This document shows positions 8,237 through 14,125 of a stretch of 14,125 bases of DNA, in pieces. The notes below the pieces were generated by a model that did not search any database, was not told the DNA's origin, and was given only the letters and a program-made list of their open reading frames with translations. Made by a program: the position numbers and the translations under genes. The number at the start of each line of letters is the position of its first letter. The first letter of the stretch is position 1. Origin of the DNA: CAZUZD01 sp964624465 (GTDB lineage Bacteria; Planctomycetota; Planctomycetia; Isosphaerales; Isosphaeraceae); contig CAZUZD010000152.1 in assembly GCA_964624465.1 (NCBI GenBank), forward strand, positions 1 to 14,125. The letters are read 5' to 3'.

Positions 8237-9487
8237 ATGGACCGAGATTCGATCGACCGGACCGATCGCCGCCAGTTCCTCCAGGCGGGCGCCCTGACCG
8301 CCGCCGCCGCCGTGGCCGCCACCGGCTCCGCCGGGGCCGCGACCCAGGACCCCGCCGCTCCGGCCGCCAAGGTCGAGCTGCCCCGCCGCAAGCTGGGCAA
8401 GACCGGCGTGCCGATCACCATGCTGGAGCAGGGCGCCATCCGAGGCCCCAGCTACGACCGCATCCTCCGCCAGGCGTATGCCAACGGCATCCGCACCTTC
8501 GACACGGCCAAGGTCTACGGCACCGAGCCGAACCTCAAGAAGTGGTTCGAGGAGGCCCCCGAGGTCCGCAAGGAGATCTTCCTTGTGACCAAGGACATGC
8601 CCAAGACAGCCAAGGAGCTCATCGCCCAGCTCGACGAGCGGCTCGAGGCGCTGGCGACCGACTACATCGACCTGTTCTTCATCCACGGCCTGGGCGACGA
8701 GCACTCGCTCGACGCCGCGATCAACATGGTGACCGGCCAGGAGTTCAAGGAGACGGCCGAGGCGATCAAGAAGTCGGGCAAGGCGAAGTTCGTCGGCTTC
8801 TCCAGCCACCACAAGGACCGCGCCCCGATCATCGAGGCCGCCGCGAAGGCGGGCGTCATCGACGCCGTCATGCTCCAGTACCGCCCCTGGCTCGACAAGG
8901 ACTCGGCGCTCAACAAGGCGCTCGACGTGGCGCACGAGAAGGGCGTCGGGCTGATCACGATGAAGCAGATCGCCGGCAACTTCTTCGGCGACAAGCCCAC
9001 GGGCAACATCCTCGACGACGTCGTCCAGAAGGTGCCCATGCTCAAGGAGAAGGGCCTGAGCCCCTTCCAGGGCCTGCTGCACGCCATCTGGACCGACGAG
9101 CGGATCACCGCGAGCTGCGTCTCGATGCGGAACTCCGACCAGATCCGCGAGAACGTCGACGCCGCCCGCCGGTACGAGCCGCTCAAGCAGGCCGAGCTCA
9201 AGCAGCTCGAGGACGCCGTGCTCGCCCACGGCCCGCGCCTCTGTGCCGATTGCGACGGTCGCTGCATGGCTGCCGGCGGCACGAAGGCCGAGCTGGGCAA
9301 CCTGACCCGGTTCCTGACGTACTACCGCTGCCTGGGCGACCGCACCGAGGCCCGCCGCCAGTACGCCGCCCTCGCCCCCGAGGCCCGCGACTGGGCCGGC
9401 GCCGACCTCGACGCCGCCCGTCAGGCCTGCCCCAGCCGGCTCGATTTTGCCAGCCTCCTCGACGAGGTCGAGCGCTACCTGGCCTGA
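8237..9487 (+). CDS. Tat-exported aldo/keto reductase with C-terminal Cys cluster
   Basis: A 416-residue oxidoreductase of the aldo/keto reductase superfamily (NAD(P)H-dependent carbonyl reduction in a TIM barrel). The N-terminus has a twin-arginine signal (DRRQFLQ, R11-R12) followed by an Ala-rich hydrophobic stretch to about 36, so export of the folded protein is likely. The barrel begins at RRKLGKTGVPI (50-60). The catalytic tetrad is present: D89 and Y94 in FDTAKVYG, K119 in LVTKD, H150 in FFIHGL. The C-terminal extension (330-416) carries C336-x2-C339-x3-C343, then C365 and C398-P. This recalls the ferredoxin-like Fe-S tails of some members, although the spacing is not the classical CxxCxxCxxxCP. 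The substrate is unknown. A GGAG near 8223 precedes the ATG at a rather long distance. The gene ends 24 bp from the convergent methyltransferase. Confidence 0.9.
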   Translation: MDRDSIDRTDRRQFLQAGALTAAAAVAATGSAGAATQDPAAPAAKVELPRRKLGKTGVPITMLEQGAIRGPSYDRILRQAYANGIRTFDTAKVYGTEPNLKKWFEEAPEVRKEIFLVTKDMPKTAKELIAQLDERLEALATDYIDLFFIHGLGDEHSLDAAINMVTGQEFKETAEAIKKSGKAKFVGFSSHHKDRAPIIEAAAKAGVIDAVMLQYRPWLDKDSALNKALDVAHEKGVGLITMKQIAGNFFGDKPTGNILDDVVQKVPMLKEKGLSPFQGLLHAIWTDERITASCVSMRNSDQIRENVDAARRYEPLKQAELKQLEDAVLAHGPRLCADCDGRCMAAGGTKAELGNLTRFLTYYRCLGDRTEARRQYAALAPEARDWAGADLDAARQACPSRLDFASLLDEVERYLA

Positions 9488-9511
9488 TCGGCACCCCGCC
9501 GCCGTCGATGC

Positions 9512-10453
9512 TCAGGGCCCGGGGGTGGCTTCGCGGTGCTTGCCGCGACTCACCGTCCCCGGGCCCCCGGCGCGCTTGCGGGTCACGAAGACGATGCAGG
9601 GCTCGTCGGGTCCCGGCGATTCCGGGCGCTGGGTGACCTCGAATCCCGCCGCCTCGACCCTCGCGGGGAAGTCGAGGCCCAGCTCGTTGAAGACGAAGTA
9701 GCCCCAGTCGCCGCCGGGGTGCGAGACCGACTCGGTGAGCAACCGGGGTTCGTCCCCATCGCGCGGGCGGGCCCGCCGGTAGGACCGGGCGAGCCGCCGC
9801 CGCAGCGGGACGGTGAAGATGTGGAGCCCGCCCGGCCGCAGCACCCGGGCGATCTCGGCCAGCGCCCGGTCCAGGTCGGGGACGTGCTCCAGGGTCTCGC
9901 TGGTCAGCACCAGGTCGAAGGCCGCGTCGGGGTACGTGAGGCCGCCGAGGCTCTCGCACCGGGTGCCGTCAACCACCGCGCCCGCCGGGACGCCGTCGCG
10001 GTACTCGGCGTAGGCCAGGCCCGGGTGGAGGGCGGCGAGCTGCTCGTGCAGCCCATCGATCCCGTTCAGCTCGGCGATCGCCAGCCCCTGAGCCGCCGGG
10101 GTCGTCAGCCAGCCGCGGAGGCTCGCCGGGTTCCCGGCCCCCGGGAATTGCTCCAGGACCGCCAGGGCAATCCGACGCGCCCGGAGCTTGGCCCCGCACC
10201 GCGAGCATCCGAGCGTCTCCTTGGCGATCAGGGCCTCGGTCTCGGCCGGGGTCAGGGCCCAGAGGTCGACCAGCCGCTGGGGAATCGCCCGGGGCTCGCG
10301 GCGGAACAGGGCCCAGTCGCCGCAGACCACGCACCGGCCAACCCGACCGCGCGCCAGGGCTCCACCCACCGCGGAGAGATTCCACCAGCCGTGAAACAGG
10401 CCGTTATAGACCCGGACCAGCGGGGCCTTGAGCCATCGGACCGGACGTGACAT
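9512..10453 (-). CDS. Zinc-ribbon SAM-dependent methyltransferase (Methyltransf_11 type)
   Basis: A 313-residue protein starting at ATG 10453. The N-terminal part has two Cys pairs, CVVC (C41, C44) and CSRC (C83, C86), which likely form a split zinc ribbon. The C-terminal part is a class I methyltransferase: AIAELNGIDGLHEQL (about 124-138) sits where the SAM-binding motif I is expected but lacks the usual GxGxG. It is followed by AEYRDG, then the clear Methyltransf_11 core YPDAAFDLVLTSETLEHVPD (174-193) and IARVLRPGGLHIFTVPL (201-217). Many related proteins act on sugars, lipids or quinone-like substrates, and nothing here identifies the acceptor. The last 18 or so codons lie inside the hairpin at 9515-9566. 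The gene is divergent from the PHP protein, with a 234-bp spacer. Confidence 0.85.
   Translation of the reverse strand: MSRPVRWLKAPLVRVYNGLFHGWWNLSAVGGALARGRVGRCVVCGDWALFRREPRAIPQRLVDLWALTPAETEALIAKETLGCSRCGAKLRARRIALAVLEQFPGAGNPASLRGWLTTPAAQGLAIAELNGIDGLHEQLAALHPGLAYAEYRDGVPAGAVVDGTRCESLGGLTYPDAAFDLVLTSETLEHVPDLDRALAEIARVLRPGGLHIFTVPLRRRLARSYRRARPRDGDEPRLLTESVSHPGGDWGYFVFNELGLDFPARVEAAGFEVTQRPESPGPDEPCIVFVTRKRAGGPGTVSRGKHREATPGP
9515..9566. terminator. Long hairpin at the aldo/keto reductase / methyltransferase junction
   Basis: GGGCCCGGGG (9515-9524) pairs perfectly with CCCCGGGCCC (9557-9566), and four more pairs follow (9525-9528 with 9553-9556, two of them G-U). After a small internal loop, TCGCGG (9531-9536) pairs with CCGCGA (9543-9548) around a 6-nt loop. 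It lies 28 bp after the reductase stop, so it is a good terminator candidate for that transcript. At the same time it is coding sequence for the methyltransferase C-terminus. There is no T-tract. Confidence 0.6.
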
Positions 10454-10687
10454 GGCGCTCGCATCTCGGGGCTCGGGGTCGGGCAGGACATCGCGGCGGG
10501 CCGACCGATCTTGCCATCGCGCCGGCGGCGACGCAAACGCCGCTCGCGGACGTCGTCGGCTTCCGTGAGCCGGACCGGCCGCGGGCGCACCGGCGGTGGG
10601 GCCTTGATGCCGGGGCGGCCGTCGCCGACGATCGGCGCTCTGCTCGCCAGGCCCACCCCCCTTCCCGCTCCCAGGGATGCGACTCCC
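10454..10687. other. Divergent spacer between methyltransferase and PHP protein
   Basis: This 234-bp GC-rich spacer must hold both promoters, but no convincing -10/-35 pair was found on either strand. A short perfect inverted repeat, CGCCGA-cga-TCGGCG (10623-10637), lies 51 bp before the PHP gene and may be an operator. Frames crossing the gap are Arg-rich and look non-coding. Confidence 0.35.
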
Positions 10688-12064
10688 ATGCGATGCCCTC
10701 CCGCCCTCCGGCTCCTGCTCTGGCTCGTCCCCTCGCTGGCCCTGCCCACTCTCGCCCGCGCCCAGGGGCCTGAGGGCGATCCGGTGGCCGCGCTCGCCCC
10801 GGCCGAGCCGCGCTGGTTCAAGGGGAACCTGCACACCCACTCGCTCTGGAGCGACGGCGACGACTTCCCCGAGATGATCGCCGACTGGTACCGCCAGCAC
10901 GGCTACCAGTTCCTCGCGCTCTCCGACCACAACATCCTCAGCCAGGGCCAGCGCTGGATGGGAGTCGCGGCGGCCAACGGGCGGGCGAAGGCGGATGTCG
11001 TGGCCCGCTACCGCGACCGGTTCGGTCCCGCCTGGGTCGAGACCCGGACCGTCGATGGCAAGCCACAGGTCCGGCTCAAGCCCCTGGGCGAGTTCCGTCA
11101 CCTGCTGGAGCAGCCGGGCCGGTTCCTCTTGATCCAGGGCGAGGAGCTGACGGACCGGTTCGAGGCCCGGCCGATCCACATGAATGCGACGAATGTCCTG
11201 GAGCTGATCAAGCCCCAGGGCGGCGGCAATGCGGTCGAGGTGATGCGGAACAACCTGGATGCGATCGCTGAGCAGGCCGAGCGCCTGGGCCGTCCGATCC
11301 TGGGGCATCTCAACCACCCGAACTTCGGTTACGCGATCACCGCCGAGGAGCTGGCGATGGTCACCGAGGAGCGGTTCTTCGAGGTCTACAACGGCCACCC
11401 CGGCGTGAACCACCCGGGCGATGCCCAGCACGTCGGCATCGAGCGGATGTGGGACATCATCAACACGCTCCGCCTGGGCGCGATGGGCGTCGAGCCCGTG
11501 GCCGGCCTGGCCACCGACGACTCGCACAATTACGCCGGCGGCGGCGACTCGACTTCGGGGCGCGGCTGGATCCAGGTGCGGGCCCGGTTCCTCACCCCCG
11601 AGGCGATCGTCAACGCCATCGTCGCCGGCGACTTCTACGCCTCCAGCGGCGTGACCCTGGCCGACGTCCGGTTCGACGAGGCGACCGGCACCCTGGACGT
11701 GACCGTCGAGCCCCAGCCCGATGCGAAGTGCACCATCGAGTTCCTCGGCACCACCGCCGGCTATGACCGGACGGTCCGCCCGGTCCTCGGTCCCGACGGC
11801 CAGCCCCTGCCGGTCACCCAGCGCTATTCCGACGACGTCGGCCGCGTGCTGGCGAAGGCCGAGGGCACTCGGGCCAGCTACACCCTCAAGGGGGACGAGC
11901 TCTATGTGCGGGCCGTCGTGACCTCCGATCAGCCGCCCGTGAACCCCTCGTACCAGGGGCAGCCCGCCCGCGCCTGGACCCAGCCGGTCGGCTGGCAGCG
12001 ATCGCTCGCCGCCCGCCGCGCCCAGGCCGCCCCGGCCCCCGCCGCTCCCCCCTCCGGACGCTGA
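10688..12064 (+). CDS. Exported PHP-domain metal-dependent phosphoesterase-like protein
   Basis: A 458-residue protein with a Sec signal peptide (residues 1-25, hydrophobic core LLLWLVPSLALP, cleavage likely after LARA), so it is predicted to be periplasmic or secreted. The PHP metal-site motifs are present in order: H49-T-H51 with D56 (NLHTHSLWSDG), SDHN with D80-H81, E152/E153 in QGEELTD, H164, H207 and H210 in GHLNHPN, and the late D277/D278...H280 in ATDDSHNY. The PHP fold binds two or three metal ions and usually hydrolyses phosphoesters. A beta-rich C-terminal part (about 330-430) lies outside the PHP core, and the end is Ala/Pro-rich. The true substrate is unknown. The start at 10688 is preferred because it begins directly with the signal peptide, with an AGGGA about 10 nt upstream. 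Confidence 0.88.
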   Translation: MRCPPALRLLLWLVPSLALPTLARAQGPEGDPVAALAPAEPRWFKGNLHTHSLWSDGDDFPEMIADWYRQHGYQFLALSDHNILSQGQRWMGVAAANGRAKADVVARYRDRFGPAWVETRTVDGKPQVRLKPLGEFRHLLEQPGRFLLIQGEELTDRFEARPIHMNATNVLELIKPQGGGNAVEVMRNNLDAIAEQAERLGRPILGHLNHPNFGYAITAEELAMVTEERFFEVYNGHPGVNHPGDAQHVGIERMWDIINTLRLGAMGVEPVAGLATDDSHNYAGGGDSTSGRGWIQVRARFLTPEAIVNAIVAGDFYASSGVTLADVRFDEATGTLDVTVEPQPDAKCTIEFLGTTAGYDRTVRPVLGPDGQPLPVTQRYSDDVGRVLAKAEGTRASYTLKGDELYVRAVVTSDQPPVNPSYQGQPARAWTQPVGWQRSLAARRAQAAPAPAAPPSGR

Positions 12065-12099
12065 CCCGCCGCGATCGATGCGCCTCGGCCGCCCACACC

Positions 12100-12127
12100 C
12101 GGATGGCCCCCCACGCCGGGCCATCCG
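12100..12127 (+). terminator. Hairpin after the PHP gene
   Basis: CGGATGGCCC (12100-12109), an 8-nt loop, GGGCCATCCG (12118-12127): a perfect 10-bp stem, 36 bp after the PHP stop codon. No T-tract follows. It probably terminates or protects the PHP transcript and separates it from the next promoter at 12218. Confidence 0.55.
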
Positions 12128-12209
12128 CCGTGCGCGCTCGTGGCGCCTCCCCCGTCCGCCCCGACACCGCATCGCACGGCCCCCTGGCGCACGTCCCGAT
12201 CGTCGTGTC

Positions 12210-12246
12210 AAAAAAACTTGACTCTCTCCGGGGTCACCCGTAGGGT
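12210..12246 (+). promoter_or_regulatory. Promoter of the DUF2178-like / XRE two-gene unit
   Basis: A run of seven A (12210-12216) directly precedes TTGACT (12218-12223; 5 of 6 to the -35 consensus), followed by exactly 17 bp and TAGGGT (12241-12246; weak -10, T-A----T). The A-tract stands out in such GC-rich DNA and may act as an UP element. Transcription would begin near 12253, giving a leader of about 59 nt before GTG 12312. A TTGAC is repeated at 12265-12269 within that leader. Confidence 0.5.
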
Positions 12247-12311
12247 TGGACGTGTCGGGTAATTTTGACATCGGGTCGGGTCGGCGCGGCACGCGTCGGG
12301 GGGGGTGTGGA

Positions 12312-12728
12312 GTGGGGAGTCTGTCGTTCCAGGAGAAGAGTCTGTGGCTGATGTTCCTCAGCCTGGTCGGGGTGTTCGGGTTCTACTTCGCGACGGTGCT
12401 GCCCGCGCACACACTGGATGTGCAGCCGGGTCAGATCGCGCGGTTCGTGATGGTCGTGGTGTGGCTGGTGGTGTTGCAGGTGGTGGGGAACATCCTGATC
12501 GTCGTCGTGGACCGTCGCACGCAGACCGATGAGCGGGACCGGCTGATCGGGCTCAAGGGCGCACGCAACGGGGGATTCGTGCTGGCGACCGGGGCCTTCT
12601 TCGCCCTCTGCGCGGCGGTTCTGACCCGGGGCAACTTCGTCTTCACGCACGTGCTCCTGGCCTTCTGGGTGCTGGCCCAGCTGGTGGAGATCGGCTCACA
12701 GTTGACCCTCTACCGCAGGGGGGCCTGA
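12312..12728 (+). CDS. Small four-TM protein, DUF2178-like, paired with an XRE regulator
   Basis: A 138-residue membrane protein with four hydrophobic segments near 11-29, 45-66, 86-104 and 109-129. Between the second and third is TDERDRLIGLKGARNG (about 71-86), the acidic/basic cytoplasmic motif typical of DUF2178-type proteins. The GTG at 12312 is preferred because the reading before it (from a TTG at 12246) is Gly/Arg-rich and non-membrane, and a G-rich run (12298-12305) gives a ribosome site. DUF2178-like genes are commonly followed by a small XRE regulator, as here, and the pair is only 3 bp apart. The function is unknown; a membrane sensor or antagonist that controls the regulator is one possibility (inference). 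Confidence 0.8.
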   Translation: MGSLSFQEKSLWLMFLSLVGVFGFYFATVLPAHTLDVQPGQIARFVMVVVWLVVLQVVGNILIVVVDRRTQTDERDRLIGLKGARNGGFVLATGAFFALCAAVLTRGNFVFTHVLLAFWVLAQLVEIGSQLTLYRRGA

Positions 12729-12731
12729 GCG

Positions 12732-12953
12732 ATGGGCAAGGCGGGGGGCCAGATCACCAACACGATCCGATCGCTCCGGGAGCGGCAGGGGGAGATGACG
12801 CAGCAGGAGCTGGCCGACCGGGTGGGCGTGACCCGGCAGACGGTCAACGCGATCGAGGGGAACAAGTACTCCCCTTCGCTGGAGGTCGCGTTCCGGATCG
12901 CGCGGATCTTCAACGTGCCGGTCGAGGCGGTCTTCCAGTACCGGGAGGCGTGA
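12732..12953 (+). CDS. Small XRE/Cro-type HTH transcriptional regulator
   Basis: A 73-residue protein that is almost only a helix-turn-helix domain: IRSLRERQGEMTQQELADRV (about 12-31), the recognition helix region GVTRQTVNAIEGNKYSPSLE (32-51), and FRIARIFNVPVEAVFQY (54-70). This matches the short YozG-like XRE family that pairs with DUF2178 membrane proteins. It starts 3 bp after the membrane-protein stop and is probably translationally coupled, with a G-run at about 12717-12723 as ribosome site. It likely binds DNA as a dimer and may autoregulate the promoter at 12218. No effector domain is present. Confidence 0.9.
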   Translation: MGKAGGQITNTIRSLRERQGEMTQQELADRVGVTRQTVNAIEGNKYSPSLEVAFRIARIFNVPVEAVFQYREA

Positions 12954-12986
12954 GGAGATAGCTCCGGCCGACGCGCCGCGGCGCTG

Positions 12987-13001
12987 CCGCGAACCTCGCG
13001 G
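12987..13001 (+). terminator. Short hairpin after the XRE gene
   Basis: CCGCGA-acc-TCGCGG, a perfect 6-bp stem with a 3-nt loop, 33 bp after the XRE stop. A 12-bp palindrome (GCGCCGCGGCGC, 12973-12984) precedes it, and CCGGCC (12964-12969) could pair with GGCCGG (13013-13018) to enclose both. It may be a terminator or an operator; in GC-rich DNA the short stem could also be chance. Confidence 0.35.
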
Positions 13002-13030
13002 TCGACTCCGGGGGCCGGTGTGGATAGGCT
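13002..13030 (+). promoter_or_regulatory. Putative promoter of the PSCyt1-DUF1549 gene
   Basis: TCGACT (13002-13007), a 17-bp spacer, TAGGCT (13025-13030). Transcription would start near 13037, leaving a 38-nt leader that carries the strong ribosome site GGAGAGGA (13061-13068), 6 nt before the ATG. The boxes match the consensus poorly but resemble those before 5660 and 12312. Confidence 0.4.
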
Positions 13031-13074
13031 GGGACCCGGCGGACCCCGCATTGCCGCCCTGGAGAGGACGATCC

Positions 13075-14125
13075 ATGCGACTGTCCCGATCGCTCACCGG
13101 CCGGGCCCTGCCCCGGCTGTTCCCCGCGCTGATGCTCGCCACGCTGGCCGGCCCGGCTCCGACCCGGGCGGACGACGCGACCGACTTCTTCGAGAGCCGG
13201 GTCCGCCCGGTCCTGGTGGAGCGGTGCCTGTCGTGCCACGGCGATGCGAAGCCCAAGGGGGGCCTGTCGCTGACGACCCGCGCCGCGCTGCTGACGGGCG
13301 GCGATTCGGGTCCGGCGGCCGTGCCGGGCGATCCCGCCGGCAGCCTGCTGGTCGAGGCGATCCGCCACGAATCCGAGCCCCGCATGCCGCCCAAGGGCCG
13401 GCTGCCCGAGCCCGAGGTGGCCGCCCTCACCCACTGGGTCGAGCTGGGCCTGCCCTGGCCCGACACCGCCCGGCTCGCGGCGCAGGGGCCCCGGCCGATC
13501 GACGCGGTCCGCGCCACCCACTGGGCTTTCCAGCCGGTCGCCGACCCCGCGCCGCCCCCGGTCCGCGACCCGGCCTGGGTCCGGTCGTCGGTGGACCCCT
13601 TCATCCTGGCGAAGCTCGAGGCCAGCGGCCTGGCGCCCGCGCCCGAGGCCGACCGCCGGACCTTGCTGAGGCGCCTGAGCTTCGACCTGACCGGCCTGCC
13701 GCCGACGCCGGCGGAGGTCCAGGCGTTCGAGGCCGACCCGTCACCCTTCGCCTACGACCGACAGGTCGAGCGGCTGCTCGCCAGCCCGGCGTACGGCGAG
13801 CGCTGGGCGCGGCCGTGGCTCGACCTGGCCCGCTACTCCGATACCAAGGGGTATGTGTATGCCCGCGAGGAGCGGTTCTGGGTGCATGCCTGGGCGTATC
13901 GCGACTGGGTCGTGCGGATGCTCAACGACGACCTGCCCTACGACCGGTTCGTTGCCCTGCAACTGGCGGCCGATCGCGAGGCGGCCGACGATCCGTCGGC
14001 GCAGGCCGCCCTGGGATTCCTCACCGTGGGCCGCCGGTTCCTGGGGGTCACGCACGACATCGCCGACGACCGCATCGACGTGGTCACCCGCGGCACACTC
14101 GGGTTGACCGTCGCCTGCGCCCGCT
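13075..14125 (+). CDS. Exported PSCyt1-DUF1549 (planctomycete cytochrome c) protein, N-terminal part (3' end outside window)
   Basis: The first 350 residues of a large planctomycete-specific protein; the frame is open to the right edge. A signal peptide (about 1-32, hydrophobic core ALPRLFPALMLATLAG, ending PTRA) sends it to the periplasm. The PSCyt1 haem domain follows: VRPVLVERCLSCHG with CxxCH at C51-C54-H55, GGDSGPA (75-81), RMPPKGRLPE (103-112; M104 is the likely axial ligand) and WVELGLPWP (121-129). DUF1549 (PSCyt2) starts near 172 (SVDPFILAKLEASGLAPAPEAD) and shows LSFDLTGLPPTPAEV (201-215), GERWARPWLDLARYSDTKGY (241-260) and NDDLPYDRF (284-292). A DUF1553 domain is normally C-terminal and is expected beyond the window. 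The start is fixed by GGAGAGGA 6 nt upstream. The physiological role is unproven; the family is often linked to breakdown of complex polysaccharides and occurs next to DUF1501 genes. Confidence 0.95.
   Translation, partial: MRLSRSLTGRALPRLFPALMLATLAGPAPTRADDATDFFESRVRPVLVERCLSCHGDAKPKGGLSLTTRAALLTGGDSGPAAVPGDPAGSLLVEAIRHESEPRMPPKGRLPEPEVAALTHWVELGLPWPDTARLAAQGPRPIDAVRATHWAFQPVADPAPPPVRDPAWVRSSVDPFILAKLEASGLAPAPEADRRTLLRRLSFDLTGLPPTPAEVQAFEADPSPFAYDRQVERLLASPAYGERWARPWLDLARYSDTKGYVYAREERFWVHAWAYRDWVVRMLNDDLPYDRFVALQLAADREAADDPSAQAALGFLTVGRRFLGVTHDIADDRIDVVTRGTLGLTVACAR

Noticed and set aside
5630..9229. A 1199-codon minus-strand open frame
   Set aside because: Only the part between about 6990 and 7483 encodes a recognisable domain. 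The rest is antisense to the aldo/keto reductase, the zinc-ribbon gene and the transporter.
12265..12270. Perfect TTGACA as a second promoter -35
   Set aside because: No -10-like sequence lies 16-18 bp downstream (GGCACG at 17 bp). It may be chance or an operator half-site.
10454..12292. Extension of the methyltransferase frame upstream by over 600 codons
   Set aside because: It is antisense to the PHP gene and low complexity. The ATG at 10453 starts the recognisable protein.
12246..12311. TTG start for the DUF2178-like gene
   Set aside because: It overlaps the putative -10 box and adds a Gly/Arg-rich non-membrane stretch. GTG 12312 has a better ribosome site and directly precedes the first helix.
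12908..13604. Minus-strand open frames across the right end
   Set aside because: They are Arg/Ser/Gly-rich and antisense to the clear PSCyt1-DUF1549 gene and the XRE end.

Overview
The window is GC-rich bacterial DNA, and its gene content points to a planctomycete, probably of the Isosphaeraceae type. The strongest marker is the partial gene at the right end: an exported protein with a planctomycete-type cytochrome c (PSCyt1) domain followed by a PSCyt2/DUF1549 domain. A second, stand-alone PSCyt1 domain lies in the middle on the minus strand. The exported PHP-domain protein and the Tat-exported aldo/keto reductase fit the same assignment. The taxonomy is inferred from gene families, not from a marker RNA.

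Left part (1-5334): the 3' end of a membrane pyrophosphatase (hppA, + strand) converges on a very large hybrid sensor histidine kinase (- strand: 7 predicted TM segments, seven PAS domains, HisKA, HATPase and receiver). A 15-bp hairpin separates the two. A 325-bp divergent spacer (5335-5659) with a perfect 10-bp inverted repeat leads into an OFA-type MFS transporter (+).

Middle (6972-9487): the transporter converges on a short minus-strand PSCyt1 cytochrome c gene. Its domain is intact, but its frame has no stop before it runs antisense through the whole transporter. The start of that gene overlaps by 15 bp the start of a divergent zinc-ribbon/DUF2007/TM protein. A Tat-exported aldo/keto reductase with C-terminal cysteines follows.

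Right part (9512-14125): a zinc-ribbon SAM methyltransferase (-) ends inside a long hairpin shared with the aldo/keto reductase end. A divergent exported PHP-type metallo-phosphoesterase follows. Next is a tight two-gene unit, a DUF2178-like 4-TM protein plus a 73-residue XRE regulator, behind a good promoter-like sequence. The window closes with the partial PSCyt1-DUF1549 gene, which runs off the edge.

There is no single operon theme. Most genes stand alone, and three convergent junctions each hold a hairpin. No rRNA, tRNA, CRISPR array or insertion sequence was seen. The points most worth checking are the stop-less cytochrome gene, the possibly leaderless zinc-ribbon gene, a recurring TYGAC-N16/17-TAKGST promoter-like pattern, and the methyltransferase whose last codons form a terminator-like hairpin.
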